52,241 nucleotides of DNA, from NCBI GenBank assembly GCA_963727835.1, contig CAVSIB010000008.1, forward strand, positions 1-52,241. The letters are read 5' to 3'. The stretch's first letter is position 1, and each line of letters opens with the position of its first letter. A program made the translations under genes and the position numbers. The notes under the pieces were generated by a model. It was not told the DNA's origin. It made no database searches and saw only the letters and a list, made by a program, of their open reading frames with translations. Origin of the DNA: G026625185 sp963727835 (lineage in GTDB: Bacteria; Desulfobacterota; WTBG01; JAGOGO01). Below, piece by piece: positions 7,160-16,744 of the stretch.

Positions 7160-8374
7160 TTATCCTCCCTTGTTATCGTTTTCCACTGCTGCTTTGAGGC
7201 GATCAAAAAAGTTGGGAATTGCTGAGGTAACGCGATTCCAGTTGGCGATCTGGGGTGCACCAAAAGGATCTCTTTCGAATTCATCACAGGCAAGCTCAAT
7301 TCCCTTCACAAATGTCTCCACTGACACAGACTCTTGATGCCGATCAAAAAAGAGTCCGTCAATTTCGCTTTCATGACCATACTTGGCAATAAAATCCTGA
7401 GCAGTTCGTAAATAGGTCGCTTTTAATGTTTTAACCCATCCCGATGGAAAAATCACCCCCATGCTGGCCATCATCCTAAAGATAGTTTTGGCAATGTCGA
7501 TGCTCATTTTGTTAAGGCCTGTATTCGGGTCAGTCTCGGAGAGGGGTTGGTGTTTGTGTTCGTAGTAATCAGCAATTTCTACCTGGCAAATTCTTCTCAG
7601 GGAACAGTTGCGATAAACTTCGGCCAGTACCCCCACCTCCAAGCCCCAGTCTCCAGGAATTCGGTTTATCCGGGCTAAGTCAGAACGCATCGAAAATTCT
7701 CCCGCCAAAATATATCGAAATGAATCAAGGTACTCCAAAAAATCATTGCTGCCCACTATCTTTTTTAACGCTCTAATAAGCGGAGTTACAAAAAGGCGGG
7801 TTACTCTACCATGAAGCCGATTAGTAACGCGAGCATAGTAGCCTTTACAAAACTCATAATCAAGATTCGGATTTGCCACCGGATAGCAAAGCCGGGCTAA
7901 TAATTCACGATTATAGGTAACAATATCACAATCATGAAGTACAATGACATCGCTTTTCCCCCGAGCAAGTATGTACCCATAAGCGATCCAGGCGGAACGG
8001 CCTTTACCATCACCGCCAGCAGACACGCCTTCCTTTTCGAGGGTAGAGTAAAGCTCCCGAACATTTTCTCCGTCATTCCAGATAATCGCAACCGGAAGAT
8101 TAAAAGAGGCAAACATTGCTTTAACTTGAGCGAATTCTTCTTTCTTCGTTCTTCCGAGGGTAACAACAATCTCGTTTAGGTAATTGACTTTTGCGATTTC
8201 TAATAAAATATTCTTGATCGGCTTTGCCGTGAGATCTTGAAAAAGCGCCGGAAGTACCAAAGCGATGGGGCGTTTTTTGGAAAAGCCATCCAGTTCTCTT
8301 TCCAGCCTTTCAATATCACCGGCCTTAAGACGATGAAGATTACTTATTTCGCCATTTTGAAAAAAATCAGCCAT
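7160..8374 (-). CDS. gpgS: Glucosyl-3-phosphoglycerate synthase (GT81)
   Basis: Cytosolic glycosyltransferase expected to join glucose from an NDP-sugar to 3-phosphoglycerate, the first step of glucosylglycerate synthesis. It has the GT-A start RPIALVLPALFQDL (residues about 35-48), the metal-binding D148-C-D150, and the family segment KGYYARVTNRLHGRVTRLFV. The length of 404 aa fits archaeal and bacterial GpgS. The start follows an excellent AAGGAGG. It lies 38 bp behind a second glycosyltransferase in the same operon, and the matching phosphatase is divergently encoded at 10.1 kb. The donor nucleotide cannot be read from the sequence. Confidence 0.85.
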   Translation of the reverse strand: MADFFQNGEISNLHRLKAGDIERLERELDGFSKKRPIALVLPALFQDLTAKPIKNILLEIAKVNYLNEIVVTLGRTKKEEFAQVKAMFASFNLPVAIIWNDGENVRELYSTLEKEGVSAGGDGKGRSAWIAYGYILARGKSDVIVLHDCDIVTYNRELLARLCYPVANPNLDYEFCKGYYARVTNRLHGRVTRLFVTPLIRALKKIVGSNDFLEYLDSFRYILAGEFSMRSDLARINRIPGDWGLEVGVLAEVYRNCSLRRICQVEIADYYEHKHQPLSETDPNTGLNKMSIDIAKTIFRMMASMGVIFPSGWVKTLKATYLRTAQDFIAKYGHESEIDGLFFDRHQESVSVETFVKGIELACDEFERDPFGAPQIANWNRVTSAIPNFFDRLKAAVENDNKGG

Positions 8375-8412
8375 TGTCCACCTCCTTCGGAAGATTTATA
8401 AAGGTATTTTGG

Positions 8413-9696
8413 TTAGAGAGGAACCTTTCTGAGGTGATGATTGATCTCTTCACTTTCCAGTTTCTTTTGATCCCAGATACTGATAAGGTAATCTTTGTTT
8501 TCTTCAAATTCTACCGCCTGCTCTTCCACAAGCCGCTCTGCTTCCCGCGAAGACATTTTTTTGGTCTGGTTGATAAAAGCAGCAACCCGGCCATAGTAGA
8601 GGGGCGTCATTATTTCAACCAGCTTAATTCGGTTAAACTTCCAAGAATGAAATGTTGCCGCCAGTTCATAAAGAATTAAAATCCAAACATAAAGGGAAAG
8701 CGAAAATTTCCGAAAAGAAAGCTTACGGGCTGATTCAATTTCTTTCACACAATCATCAGAAAGGATCTCCCGATACAAAGAGCCAAATTGTTTTGCACCA
8801 AAACGAAATTTTTCGACTATTCTTTCTAAATTCACTTCTATTACCTCCGGCTCAATAAAGTCATCTCCGCCAAACGTTTCTACTGCCATACTTCCCCGAA
8901 TATTCTTCCAATACCATTCGTTCTGTTCCATCTGAGTAAATAGGGTACCAATAACCTGACGAAACATTGGGCCGAGACTTTCCGAAGGATCTTTAGCATC
9001 GTGAATCTTAACCCCCAGGCGGGCCTGAGCAATTTTAAACCCCTTGATGATTGCTTGGGTAGTCATCCAGGTATCAATCCCATAACGCGCCACATCAGTG
9101 TTCCATACATTTTCTGTAATGTAGGCTGAGGCCGCATCCGCGGAAAAAGCAAAATCACCCCCAATCGGCTGCCGGATGCGCTTACCATAAAGAGCGCGCG
9201 TCAGGTTATACACAACATTATTGGTAATGGTTCCATCGTATTTGTAGCGGGAATAAATCGGAGCAACGAATTGGTATCCCCCATCCAAGATTGGCGTGAG
9301 AAGGTGTTTTATCCAATCTGAGGTAATGCTCCGCAAATCCGAATCAACCACTGCGCAACCATTTACCTTGAGGCGAACTGCGGCTTCAAAAATGGAACGC
9401 AACGCGGTGCCCTTGCCTGCTTGCCCCCGGTAAATGGAAATAATTTTTTCCTGCCACGGTTTGAGTTCAAATTCCTTGGCTACCTCGCGGGTATCATCAG
9501 TAGACCCTCCATCAGCGAGCAGGATAACGCACTTTTTATCCCGAAAGTGATTGTAAAGCCCATGGCTTACCATCTGCATCACATGCACAATGGTCTTCTC
9601 ATTATTGTAAGAAGGAATACCGACTAAAATATCAGCCTGCTCAATTTCCTCAAGTCTTTTTCCTGTATAGGGTCTCAAGGCAGTCTCATAGACCAT
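8413..9696 (-). CDS. GT2-type glycosyltransferase of the compatible-solute operon
   Basis: 427 residues from ATG 9696, chosen because GAGGG lies five bases upstream; a longer frame to 9774 lacks a ribosome site. GT-A fold features are ILVGIPSYNNEKT, LLADGGSTDDT and the DSD motif in GCAVVDSDLRS. A C-terminal part of about 180 residues follows, with a hydrophobic stretch near LYVWILILYE. Position before gpgS and opposite the phosphatase suggests it adds a second sugar (as in mannosylglucosylglycerate synthesis) or is a one-step glucosylglycerate synthase. This is inference; a polyprenyl-sugar or cell-wall role is possible. Confidence 0.75.
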   Translation of the reverse strand: MVYETALRPYTGKRLEEIEQADILVGIPSYNNEKTIVHVMQMVSHGLYNHFRDKKCVILLADGGSTDDTREVAKEFELKPWQEKIISIYRGQAGKGTALRSIFEAAVRLKVNGCAVVDSDLRSITSDWIKHLLTPILDGGYQFVAPIYSRYKYDGTITNNVVYNLTRALYGKRIRQPIGGDFAFSADAASAYITENVWNTDVARYGIDTWMTTQAIIKGFKIAQARLGVKIHDAKDPSESLGPMFRQVIGTLFTQMEQNEWYWKNIRGSMAVETFGGDDFIEPEVIEVNLERIVEKFRFGAKQFGSLYREILSDDCVKEIESARKLSFRKFSLSLYVWILILYELAATFHSWKFNRIKLVEIMTPLYYGRVAAFINQTKKMSSREAERLVEEQAVEFEENKDYLISIWDQKKLESEEINHHLRKVPL

Positions 9697-9910
9697 TAAT
9701 CCCTCGCAAATTAAGCTCGTAATAAATCCACGAAAAGCATGATGCCACACTTTCCAAACAAATAAAAAAGCCACTATCTAAACGCGCAGATAGAGGCCCG
9801 ACTATCTTCTGCCACCCTTAACCTCTTGAATTATTTAAAAATATCAGATTTAAAAATGCAATTATCAAAGTTTTATTCTTACCTTGGGGAAAATCATAAC
9901 CCATTTTAAA

Positions 9911-9938
9911 ATTATAGCAAAAACCTTTTTTGTGTCAA
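9911..9938 (-). promoter_or_regulatory. Strong promoter of the GT2-gpgS operon
   Basis: Minus-strand TTGACA (9938-9933), 16-bp spacer, TATAAT (9916-9911). Both hexamers are perfect sigma-70 consensus, with about 205 nt of leader before ATG 9696. It is the best consensus promoter in the window, suggesting high basal expression of the solute genes. Confidence 0.75.
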
Positions 9939-10006
9939 ACATTTTTGGCAGCTTTAATACCAAGCCTTCAGTTCCCCTATGCATTTGGGACTAATTGTGG
10001 CAACAA

Positions 10007-10036
10007 TTGATTTTGTAGGGATAAGTAAGGTATATA
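10007..10036 (+). promoter_or_regulatory. Candidate promoter for the phosphatase gene
   Basis: TTGATT (10007-10012), 18-bp spacer, TATATA (10031-10036; a TATAAT overlaps at 10033-10038). It lies 65-95 bp before the phosphatase start and is divergent from the GT2 promoter. Confidence 0.45.
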
Positions 10037-10103
10037 ATTGGTTATCCGAACTTTTTGGATGAGATTTGCTGACGTCTGTGTTTATTTACTATCAACGCAA
10101 TAA

Positions 10104-10976
10104 GTGAGAAAACTTTCTCCGGAAACTGACAAAATGGTCCAATCTTCAGCAAAAAAAAAGCAGCCCCTTATTATTTTTACTGACTTGGACGGTACCCTTT
10201 TAGATCATTACAATTACTCTTTTGATGCTGCCCAGGAAGCCTTAGAAAAAATTAACGTGGCCAAAATACCTTTGATCTTTTGCACGAGCAAAACACGTGC
10301 CGAAATTGAGATGTGGCGGAAGAAGTTGGGGAATCATTATCCTTTTATCAGTGAGAATGGAGGTGCAGTTTTTTATCCCAAAAACGAAAAATACCCTAAT
10401 TCGTACCGGGTCCGCACCCGAAATGAGTACAGCGTGATCGAACTGGGAAAGCACTATCCAGACTTGCTTAAACAGTTCAAGAAGTTAAAAAAAGTTTTCG
10501 GCGAAAAGATTCGTGGATTTTCAGAAATGGACTTATCTGAGGTTTCAGACTTTACCGGCCTCCCGGAAAACCAGGCCGCCTTGGCCCGGAAGCGTGAATA
10601 TTCCGAGCCTTTTGTTTTTACAGGGGACAAAGATGAAATGCAGAAGCTACAAATTTTCGTGAAAAAATGTTCACTAAATCTAACTCAAGGAGGACGTTTT
10701 TTTCATCTTCTCGGGGATAATGATAAGGGTAAGGCAGTAAGCATTGTCATCAAGGGATATAAAGATTTCTATCCGAAGTTGCAATCAATCGCCATCGGAG
10801 ATAGTTTCAATGATCTCCCCATGCTTCAAAAGGTAGACATTCCGGTTCTCGTGCAAAAACCAAAGGGGATTTTTGATAAAAAAATTTCCTCCCTCACTAA
10901 TGTTATCCGAGTCCTTGCAGTCGGACCGGAAGGATGGAATAAAGCACTTTTAGCCATTTTAACTCAATATCTTTAA
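10104..10976 (+). CDS. Mannosyl/glucosyl-3-phosphoglycerate phosphatase (HAD)
   Basis: HAD-superfamily phosphatase of the MPGP type that removes phosphate from mannosyl- or glucosyl-3-phosphoglycerate to give the osmolyte. Motif I is DLDGT (residues 27-31), motif II is the CTSKTRAEIE region, motif III lysine is in DNDKGKA and motif IV is GDSFNDLPM. Length is normal. The GTG at 10104 has no clear ribosome site; ATG 10134 (residue 11) is at least as likely and gives an N-terminus typical of the family. It pairs functionally with gpgS across the divergent promoter region. Confidence 0.85.
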   Translation: MRKLSPETDKMVQSSAKKKQPLIIFTDLDGTLLDHYNYSFDAAQEALEKINVAKIPLIFCTSKTRAEIEMWRKKLGNHYPFISENGGAVFYPKNEKYPNSYRVRTRNEYSVIELGKHYPDLLKQFKKLKKVFGEKIRGFSEMDLSEVSDFTGLPENQAALARKREYSEPFVFTGDKDEMQKLQIFVKKCSLNLTQGGRFFHLLGDNDKGKAVSIVIKGYKDFYPKLQSIAIGDSFNDLPMLQKVDIPVLVQKPKGIFDKKISSLTNVIRVLAVGPEGWNKALLAILTQYL

Positions 10977-11026
10977 AATATAATCTGGTTTAGCCAAGTT
11001 ATAGATTTTTATCGCTCCGGTAAAAT

Positions 11027-12607
11027 ATGAAAAGCGCTTATGTGGATCTTATAATAATTGTAACCTATTTTTTTAGCATTACGTTCATCGGCATCTGGGC
11101 CGGCCGTAAAGAATCGAACCTCAATGATTTTGCCCTCGGTGGCCGCCGGATTCCCTGGTGGGCGGTTTTGGGTTCGATCATCGCCGCGGAAACTAGCGCC
11201 GCGACGTTCCTCGGCGCGCCCGCTGAAGGATATCGAACTCAAAACATCCTCTACGTTCAGCTCACCCTCGGGACTATTTTAGCCCGTATTCTGATCGCTT
11301 GGCTTTTTATTAAACCTTACTACCATTATAACGTTTATACGGTTTATGAATTCTTAGAAATCCGCTTCGGGAAAATTACCCGCACCATCGGGAGCTTTAT
11401 TTTTCTGTTTACTCGGGTTCTGGCAAGCGGAGTACGGGTCTATATTGCCTCGGTGATTTTAGTTGTCGCCTGGAAATACCTTTCTGGTTATTCACCAACC
11501 TTTAGTCAATATATTATTGCTATCCTTATTATGACCGGGGTAACCGCGATTTATACTATGATAGGAGGAATCAAGGCAGTGATCTGGACTGACCTTATTC
11601 AAGCGGTGATTATGTTTGGCGGAGCCATAATTTCCTTGCTGACAATCCTTGTTCTTATCCCCGGAGGCTGGGAAGGCATAAAACTGGGAACAAGCAACTT
11701 TGCTCATTTTAAGGTGTTTGATACCGGAGTGAAAGAAAATGTTGATTTATGCAGTGCGTTGCTTGGAGTCTTTAAACAGGAATATACTATTTGGGCTGCC
11801 TTGTTTGGGGCCACATTTCTCACCCTTGCCACCCACGGGACGGATCAGGACATGGTCCAACGGATGCTTACTGCTTCGACCTACAAACGAAGCCGTATCT
11901 CGCTTCTGCTTTCGGGAATCGCCGACATCCCTATTGCTCTTACCTTTGTTTTAATCGGCATCTTTCTTTTTGCTTTTTTCCGGGTTTCCCCGGACCCCCA
12001 TCTTCCTTGCGCTCCGAATGAGATTTTCGCTTACTTCATTATCAATTACATGCCAAAAGGAATCCGCGGCCTTATTATTGCCGGGGTATTTGCCTCAGCT
12101 ATGGGGTCTTTAAGCGCCGCGCTCAATGCTTTGGCTACCAGCGCGGTAAAAGATTTTTACATTCCTTATCTCAAAAGGGACGGAGGTGAATCACACTATG
12201 TTTTAGTGGCGCGCATATTCACGGCTCTCTTTTCAATTCTTTTGGTCCTGGTGGCCATCATTGCCTCCTACCAGGTTCTCCATCATCCTGAAAAAACAAT
12301 CATTCCCATGGCATTGGGAATCATTGGTTACACGTATGGTCCCCTGTTGGGGATATTCCTTATCGGCATGCTCACGCACACCCGGGGGAATAATCTCGGC
12401 AATATTGTTGCCATGAGCTTAGGATTTATAACCGTGCTTGTGCTCAGCGGAACAGCCAATACTCTCCTCGGCTTTTTAAATTTGCCTTTAATCCCTTGTC
12501 CCCACATAGCATTTACCTGGTATATCCTGTTTGGCAGTATCGTAACCTTTCTGGTGGGTATACTGTTCCGATCCAACCTTCAAAAAATAAAAGATGCTGA
12601 TTCCTAA
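11027..12607 (+). CDS. Sodium:solute symporter (SSF/SLC5 family)
   Basis: 526-residue permease with about 13 membrane helices. Family features are the early FALGGRRIPWWAVLGSI, the signature GGIKAVIWTDLIQAVIM and the conserved FASAMGSLSAALNALAT. It is expected to import an organic solute with Na+. It follows the phosphatase gene by 50 bp on the same strand, so uptake of a sugar or osmolyte linked to the glucosylglycerate pathway is plausible but unproven. No strong ribosome site is visible before ATG 11027. Confidence 0.87.
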   Translation: MKSAYVDLIIIVTYFFSITFIGIWAGRKESNLNDFALGGRRIPWWAVLGSIIAAETSAATFLGAPAEGYRTQNILYVQLTLGTILARILIAWLFIKPYYHYNVYTVYEFLEIRFGKITRTIGSFIFLFTRVLASGVRVYIASVILVVAWKYLSGYSPTFSQYIIAILIMTGVTAIYTMIGGIKAVIWTDLIQAVIMFGGAIISLLTILVLIPGGWEGIKLGTSNFAHFKVFDTGVKENVDLCSALLGVFKQEYTIWAALFGATFLTLATHGTDQDMVQRMLTASTYKRSRISLLLSGIADIPIALTFVLIGIFLFAFFRVSPDPHLPCAPNEIFAYFIINYMPKGIRGLIIAGVFASAMGSLSAALNALATSAVKDFYIPYLKRDGGESHYVLVARIFTALFSILLVLVAIIASYQVLHHPEKTIIPMALGIIGYTYGPLLGIFLIGMLTHTRGNNLGNIVAMSLGFITVLVLSGTANTLLGFLNLPLIPCPHIAFTWYILFGSIVTFLVGILFRSNLQKIKDADS

Positions 12608-12653
12608 AAAAACAGCACCTTTTATTTGCATAAAAATTCTCTGAAAATTAAAT

Positions 12654-12869
12654 TTATTCCAGGATCGCCAGAACTTGGTCGCTTTCCACGGATTGGCCAG
12701 CCGCGACTTTAATTTCCTTTACTTTCCCTGCGGCGGGAGAACCAATCGGTATTTCCATCTTCATAGCTTCCAGAATGAACATCTCATCATCTTCATTTAA
12801 ACTTTGACCAACCTCACACCGCAAATGAAGAACTTTACCTACCATAGGAGCTTTGACTTCTATACTCAC
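12654..12869 (-). CDS. Stand-alone biotinyl/lipoyl carrier domain protein
   Basis: A 71-residue protein that is just one biotinyl domain: start IEVKAPMVGKV, the biotinylation motif EAMKME with acceptor K37, and the closing half GKVKEIKVAAGQSVESDQVLAILE. It starts with GTG, with AGGAGG nine bases upstream. It ends the acd-etfBA-EMO operon, 26 bp after the EMO gene. It should serve a biotin-dependent carboxylase or decarboxylase whose other subunits are elsewhere; none is in the window. Confidence 0.88.
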   Translation of the reverse strand: MSIEVKAPMVGKVLHLRCEVGQSLNEDDEMFILEAMKMEIPIGSPAAGKVKEIKVAAGQSVESDQVLAILE

Positions 12870-12895
12870 GTTATGTACCTCCTTTTTTAATAAAT

Positions 12896-14900
12896 TTATT
12901 TTTCCAATAAATGATTAGCCACAAATTCAGCAATATCTAAAACCTTTACCTTTTCATCAGCGTTTTTAGCTTTCAACCCATCCTCAAACATGGTGAGGCA
13001 AAAAGGGCATGCCGTTGCAATCAAATCAGGATTTTTCGTAAGCGCTTCTTCCGTGCGAACTTCATTAATTTTTTTACCTCTTAATTCTTCCATCCACATC
13101 CTTCCACCCCCGGCTCCACAGCAGAAGCTGCTCCTTTCGATGCGTTCCATTTCCACAAGGTTAGCCTGGGGAATCGAATTGAGTATCTGTCGGGGTGGTT
13201 CATAAATATCATTATATCTCCCCAAGAAACAGGAGTCATGGAGGGTTATCGTTTTCGCAAGCTCACCTTTTAACTTTATTCGTCCGTTTTTAATCAGATC
13301 TAAAATTAACTCAGTGTGGTGAATGACCTCAAACTCGGCCCCAAACTGCGGGTATTCTTTTTTCAATACGTTATAGCCGTGAGGACAGGTAGCTAACACT
13401 TTTTTAACATTATAGTTCTTGAAGGTCTCGATGTTCTCCTGCGCCATCGTCTGGAAAAGGTATTCATTTCCAATCCTCCGCGCTGAATCACCACAGCATT
13501 TCTCATCAGTACCCAAAATAGCAAATTTAATTCCCGCAGCCTGCATGATCTTAACCATTGCTCGGGAAACCTTTTTATAGCGGTCATCAAAAGATCCCGC
13601 ACATCCCACATAATAGAGAATATCAAACTCGCCCGGCGCTTCCGAGAGAATTTTTACCCCTAAGTCTTTGGCCCAATCGGCTCGGGTAGCCATTCCCATT
13701 CCCCACGGATTACTGTTGTTTTCCATGTTGCGGAAAACTGTCTGCACTTCTGCGGGAAAGTTGCTTTCCATCAACACCAGATAACGCCGCATGTCATCAA
13801 GCTTATCAACGTGCTCAATCGCTACCGGACAAACCTCCATGCAGGCCATACAATTAGTGCAGTCCCAGATTTCATCATGGGTAACCACGGAACCCACGAT
13901 CAGGGGCTCCTCCTCCCCTTCTTTTTTCGTGAGCAGATTCTGCCCATTTTCAAAGAGGTTATGCTTGAGATTAATGATAACATCTTTGGGCTTAAGCGGT
14001 TTTCCGCTATTGTTTGCCGGGCAATTCGCGCTGCACAGCCCGCATTCCGTGCACGCGTAAAGGTCAAGGAGCTGTTTCCAGGAAAAATCTGTGACCTTGG
14101 AAACCCCGAAACTCTCTGCTGACTCAAAATCTTTAATCGGCTGGAGCGTTCCTTTTGGCCGGCTGGAATGAAAATAAAGGTTGGGATGAGAGGCCAGCAC
14201 ATGAAGGTGCTTGGAGTAAAGGATATAGACGCCGAAGCCAAAAACTATCATCAGATGCAGATACCAGAAGGAGTAGAAAAGGCTATGGGCATGCGACTGC
14301 AACCCCATATTCGCTATCCCCCGAGCAAAAGCCGAACCTATAAAGGCCCCAGTCCGCGAAACGCAAGGGGTCTCATAGGCTAAAAGCCGGAATCCTTCCA
14401 CTAAATAACTGAGAATCATCAATACAAAAACAAGTATCAGGATAATGCCCAGCCTCAAGCGATGGCACCAGTCTTTCAGGTCTTACAATATATCGCCGTA
14501 TTGCCGCCCAGATAACTGAAACTATGACCACCAGTCCGGCCAGGTCAAGCACGAAAAAGAAACCATTATTAAATAATGATCCAAAAAGGGCGGGATTCAA
14601 TTTTCCATAAAATCCCTCCGCAATGTGGAACCCGTAACTAATCACAAAAAAGGAAAACCCATAAAACAGGAGCATATGCCCGATCCCGGCTAAATCTTTG
14701 CGGGTGACGTTTTTAAGCGCGCAGGCCTGCGTAAGAACCTGCCCCAGGGCAAAACGCAATCGCCCGCCCGGATTATCCGACCGGTCTTCAGGTTTTCCCA
14801 GTTTAAGCAAACTAATGAGGTATTGGGCTCTCTTGGTAAAAAAATAAGCCGTAATACCTATCAGCACTAAAAGAAAAATCTTGCCTGCTATTGGTAACAT
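12896..14900 (-). CDS. EtfAB:menaquinone oxidoreductase-type FeS membrane protein (frameshifted)
   Basis: Membrane FeS oxidoreductase of the EMO type (DUF3483/CCG family), which passes electrons from reduced EtfAB to menaquinone. The N-terminal part (14900-14373) has four or five membrane helices like a NarI-type cytochrome b. The remaining part (from 14458 down) continues the helices, then two ferredoxin-type Cys clusters (CTECGLCSANCP; CTNCMACMEVCP) and two CCG domains (CCGDSARR; SSFCCGAGGGRM). The two halves sit in different frames. Removing one G of the GGG at 14448-14450 (minus-strand reading) restores a single protein of about 667 aa. Start ATG 14900 has GAGGG. It lies 28 bp behind etfA. 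Confidence 0.87.
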
Positions 14901-14928
14901 TACAGTATCCCTCTTTTGAGATCTTTAA

Positions 14929-15913
14929 TTATCCAATCGTCTTCTTTATTTCTGCCGTAAGGGCCGGAACCACCTTAAAAAGGTCTCCCACAATACCGTA
15001 ATCAGCGGTACTGAAGATCGGAGCCTCGGGGTCTTTATTAATCGCCACAATGCACTTTGACGTTCTCATGCCCGCCAAATGCTGAATCGCGCCAGAAATC
15101 CCGCAGGCGATATAAAGTTTTGGGGAAACTACTTTTCCGGTTTGGCCGATCTGGTCGCTATGAGGCCGCCAACCCTCATCAACAACCGTTCGGGAGGCAC
15201 CCACAGCCGCTCCCAGCAATCCCGCCAGTTCTTCAAGAACCGCAAAGCCTTCTGGACCCTTCACACCTCTTCCGCCGGAAACAATAATATCCGCCTCGGT
15301 AACATCAATTTTACCGGCGGTTTTAGCAATAATTTCTTTTACCACACTGCGGAAATCATCATCAGAAAGGGCAAGGTCAATCTTTTCGACCTCTGCGCTC
15401 TTTGAAGCATCCGGTGCATCCGGTAAAAATACCTTGGGACGCAGAGAAATAACCGCGGGTTGACTATTAAATTTTACGGTGACGTATGCCTTGCCGGCAT
15501 AAATCGGTCTTTTTACTTGAATACCACCATCTTGGGAAGCCCATTCCGTACAGTCAGATGAAAGCGGAGCTCCGAGAGCAGCAGAGGCATAACCTCCCAA
15601 ATCTTTGCCCTGGAACGTGGCGGCTAACAAGCACAACTGCTGGATCATTTTTGCTTACGACCTCGGCAAAAGCCTTTCCGTAAGCATCCACCGTGAAGTC
15701 TTTAAGTTTCGCGTTATCCACCACAATTACCTTATCCGCCCCGTATTGACCTAAATCCTTAGCCACGGCTTCAACGCCTGATCCAATCGCTACGGCGATC
15801 GCTTTTCCACCGAGCCCTTGAGCCATTTTCTTTCCCTGACAAATCGCCTCGTATGCGACTGATCGAAACTTCCCTCCCATTTGTTCAGCGAAGATTAATA
15901 CATTATTTCCCAT
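14929..15913 (-). CDS. etfA: Electron transfer flavoprotein alpha subunit (frameshifted)
   Basis: EtfA forms the FAD-binding dimer with EtfB and carries electrons from acyl-CoA dehydrogenases. The N-terminal part starts at ATG 15913 (GGAGG before it) with NNVLIFAEQMGGKFRSVAYE. The C-terminal part has the FAD-binding region VVSGGRGVKGPEGF, QIGQTGKVVSPKLYIACGISGAIQH and AINKDPEAPIF. The parts are in two frames and join near 15628, where dropping one G turns VVLV into VVLLAATFQGKDLGGYAS. The rest is full length. This is likely an assembly error or a recent mutation. Confidence 0.9.
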
Positions 15914-15960
15914 TTTTACCTCCAACGTGTAAACGAATTCTCTTCGTCATTTTCAATCAA

Positions 15961-16713
15961 TTATAAAGCCTTAGCTTCGTTTTTAAGCAAATTAACCAGT
16001 GCCGGTACCGCTTCTTCACCTTCGCCCACAATCTTTCCGGGTGGACGTGCCGGTGGATAGTCCATCTTCACAATACTAAGCTTGGGAGAATCCAATTGAG
16101 CCGGCTTTTCTTCCAGCGGTTTTTTCTTGGCCTTCATGATATCCATGAGCTTGGGATAGCGGGGTTCGTTCAATCCTTTCTCAGCGGTAAACGCGGCGGG
16201 CAATTTGACCTCCACAATCTCTTTTCCCATATCGCTCTCGCGCTCCACAGTTGCCTTCCCATCAGCAACATCTAACTTTATGATGCGGGAGACCACCGGA
16301 ATGTTGAGGAGCTTGGCGACCTGTACTCCCACGGCCCCATTATCATAATCCACTGCCTGCTTTCCGAACAGCAGGAGATCAAACTGCATCCCTTTCAATG
16401 CAGTCGCCAATGCTTGAGCTTCTGCCAAGGTGTCTTGACATTCGGTAGCGTCATTCAAATGAGTACCTTTGTCCGCTCCCATGGCATACGCTTTTCTCAT
16501 GATGGCCTGGGCTTCCGCCGGACCAAGAGAAAGGATGGTAATTTCTCCTTTTCCGAGTTTTTCTTTAATTCGAATCGCTTCCTCAACCGCAAACTCATCG
16601 AACGGACTAATAATAAATTCCACTCCAGCGGGGTCAATCTTCGTTCCCGCTCCTCCGATTTTTATCTTGGTTTCGGTATCGGGAACCCGTTTAACACAAA
16701 CAACAATATTCAT
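15961..16713 (-). CDS. etfB: Electron transfer flavoprotein beta subunit
   Basis: 250-residue EtfB of normal length. It opens MNIVVCVKRVPDTET and has the nucleotide-binding GKQAVDYDNGAVGVQVAKLL and the ESDMGKEIVEVKLPA strand typical of the family. With EtfA it accepts electrons from acyl-CoA dehydrogenase in the cytosol. A strong AAGGAGGG precedes the ATG. It lies between acd (31 bp upstream) and etfA (47 bp downstream) in one operon. Confidence 0.95.
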   Translation of the reverse strand: MNIVVCVKRVPDTETKIKIGGAGTKIDPAGVEFIISPFDEFAVEEAIRIKEKLGKGEITILSLGPAEAQAIMRKAYAMGADKGTHLNDATECQDTLAEAQALATALKGMQFDLLLFGKQAVDYDNGAVGVQVAKLLNIPVVSRIIKLDVADGKATVERESDMGKEIVEVKLPAAFTAEKGLNEPRYPKLMDIMKAKKKPLEEKPAQLDSPKLSIVKMDYPPARPPGKIVGEGEEAVPALVNLLKNEAKAL

Positions 16714-16744
16714 CTATATTCCCTCCTTTTGGAAACATGAGTTA

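Noticed and set aside
14440..14460. Programmed frameshifting in the EMO gene
   Set aside because: No slippery heptamer, upstream ribosome-site stimulator or clear downstream structure; two sister genes show the same kind of single-base break.
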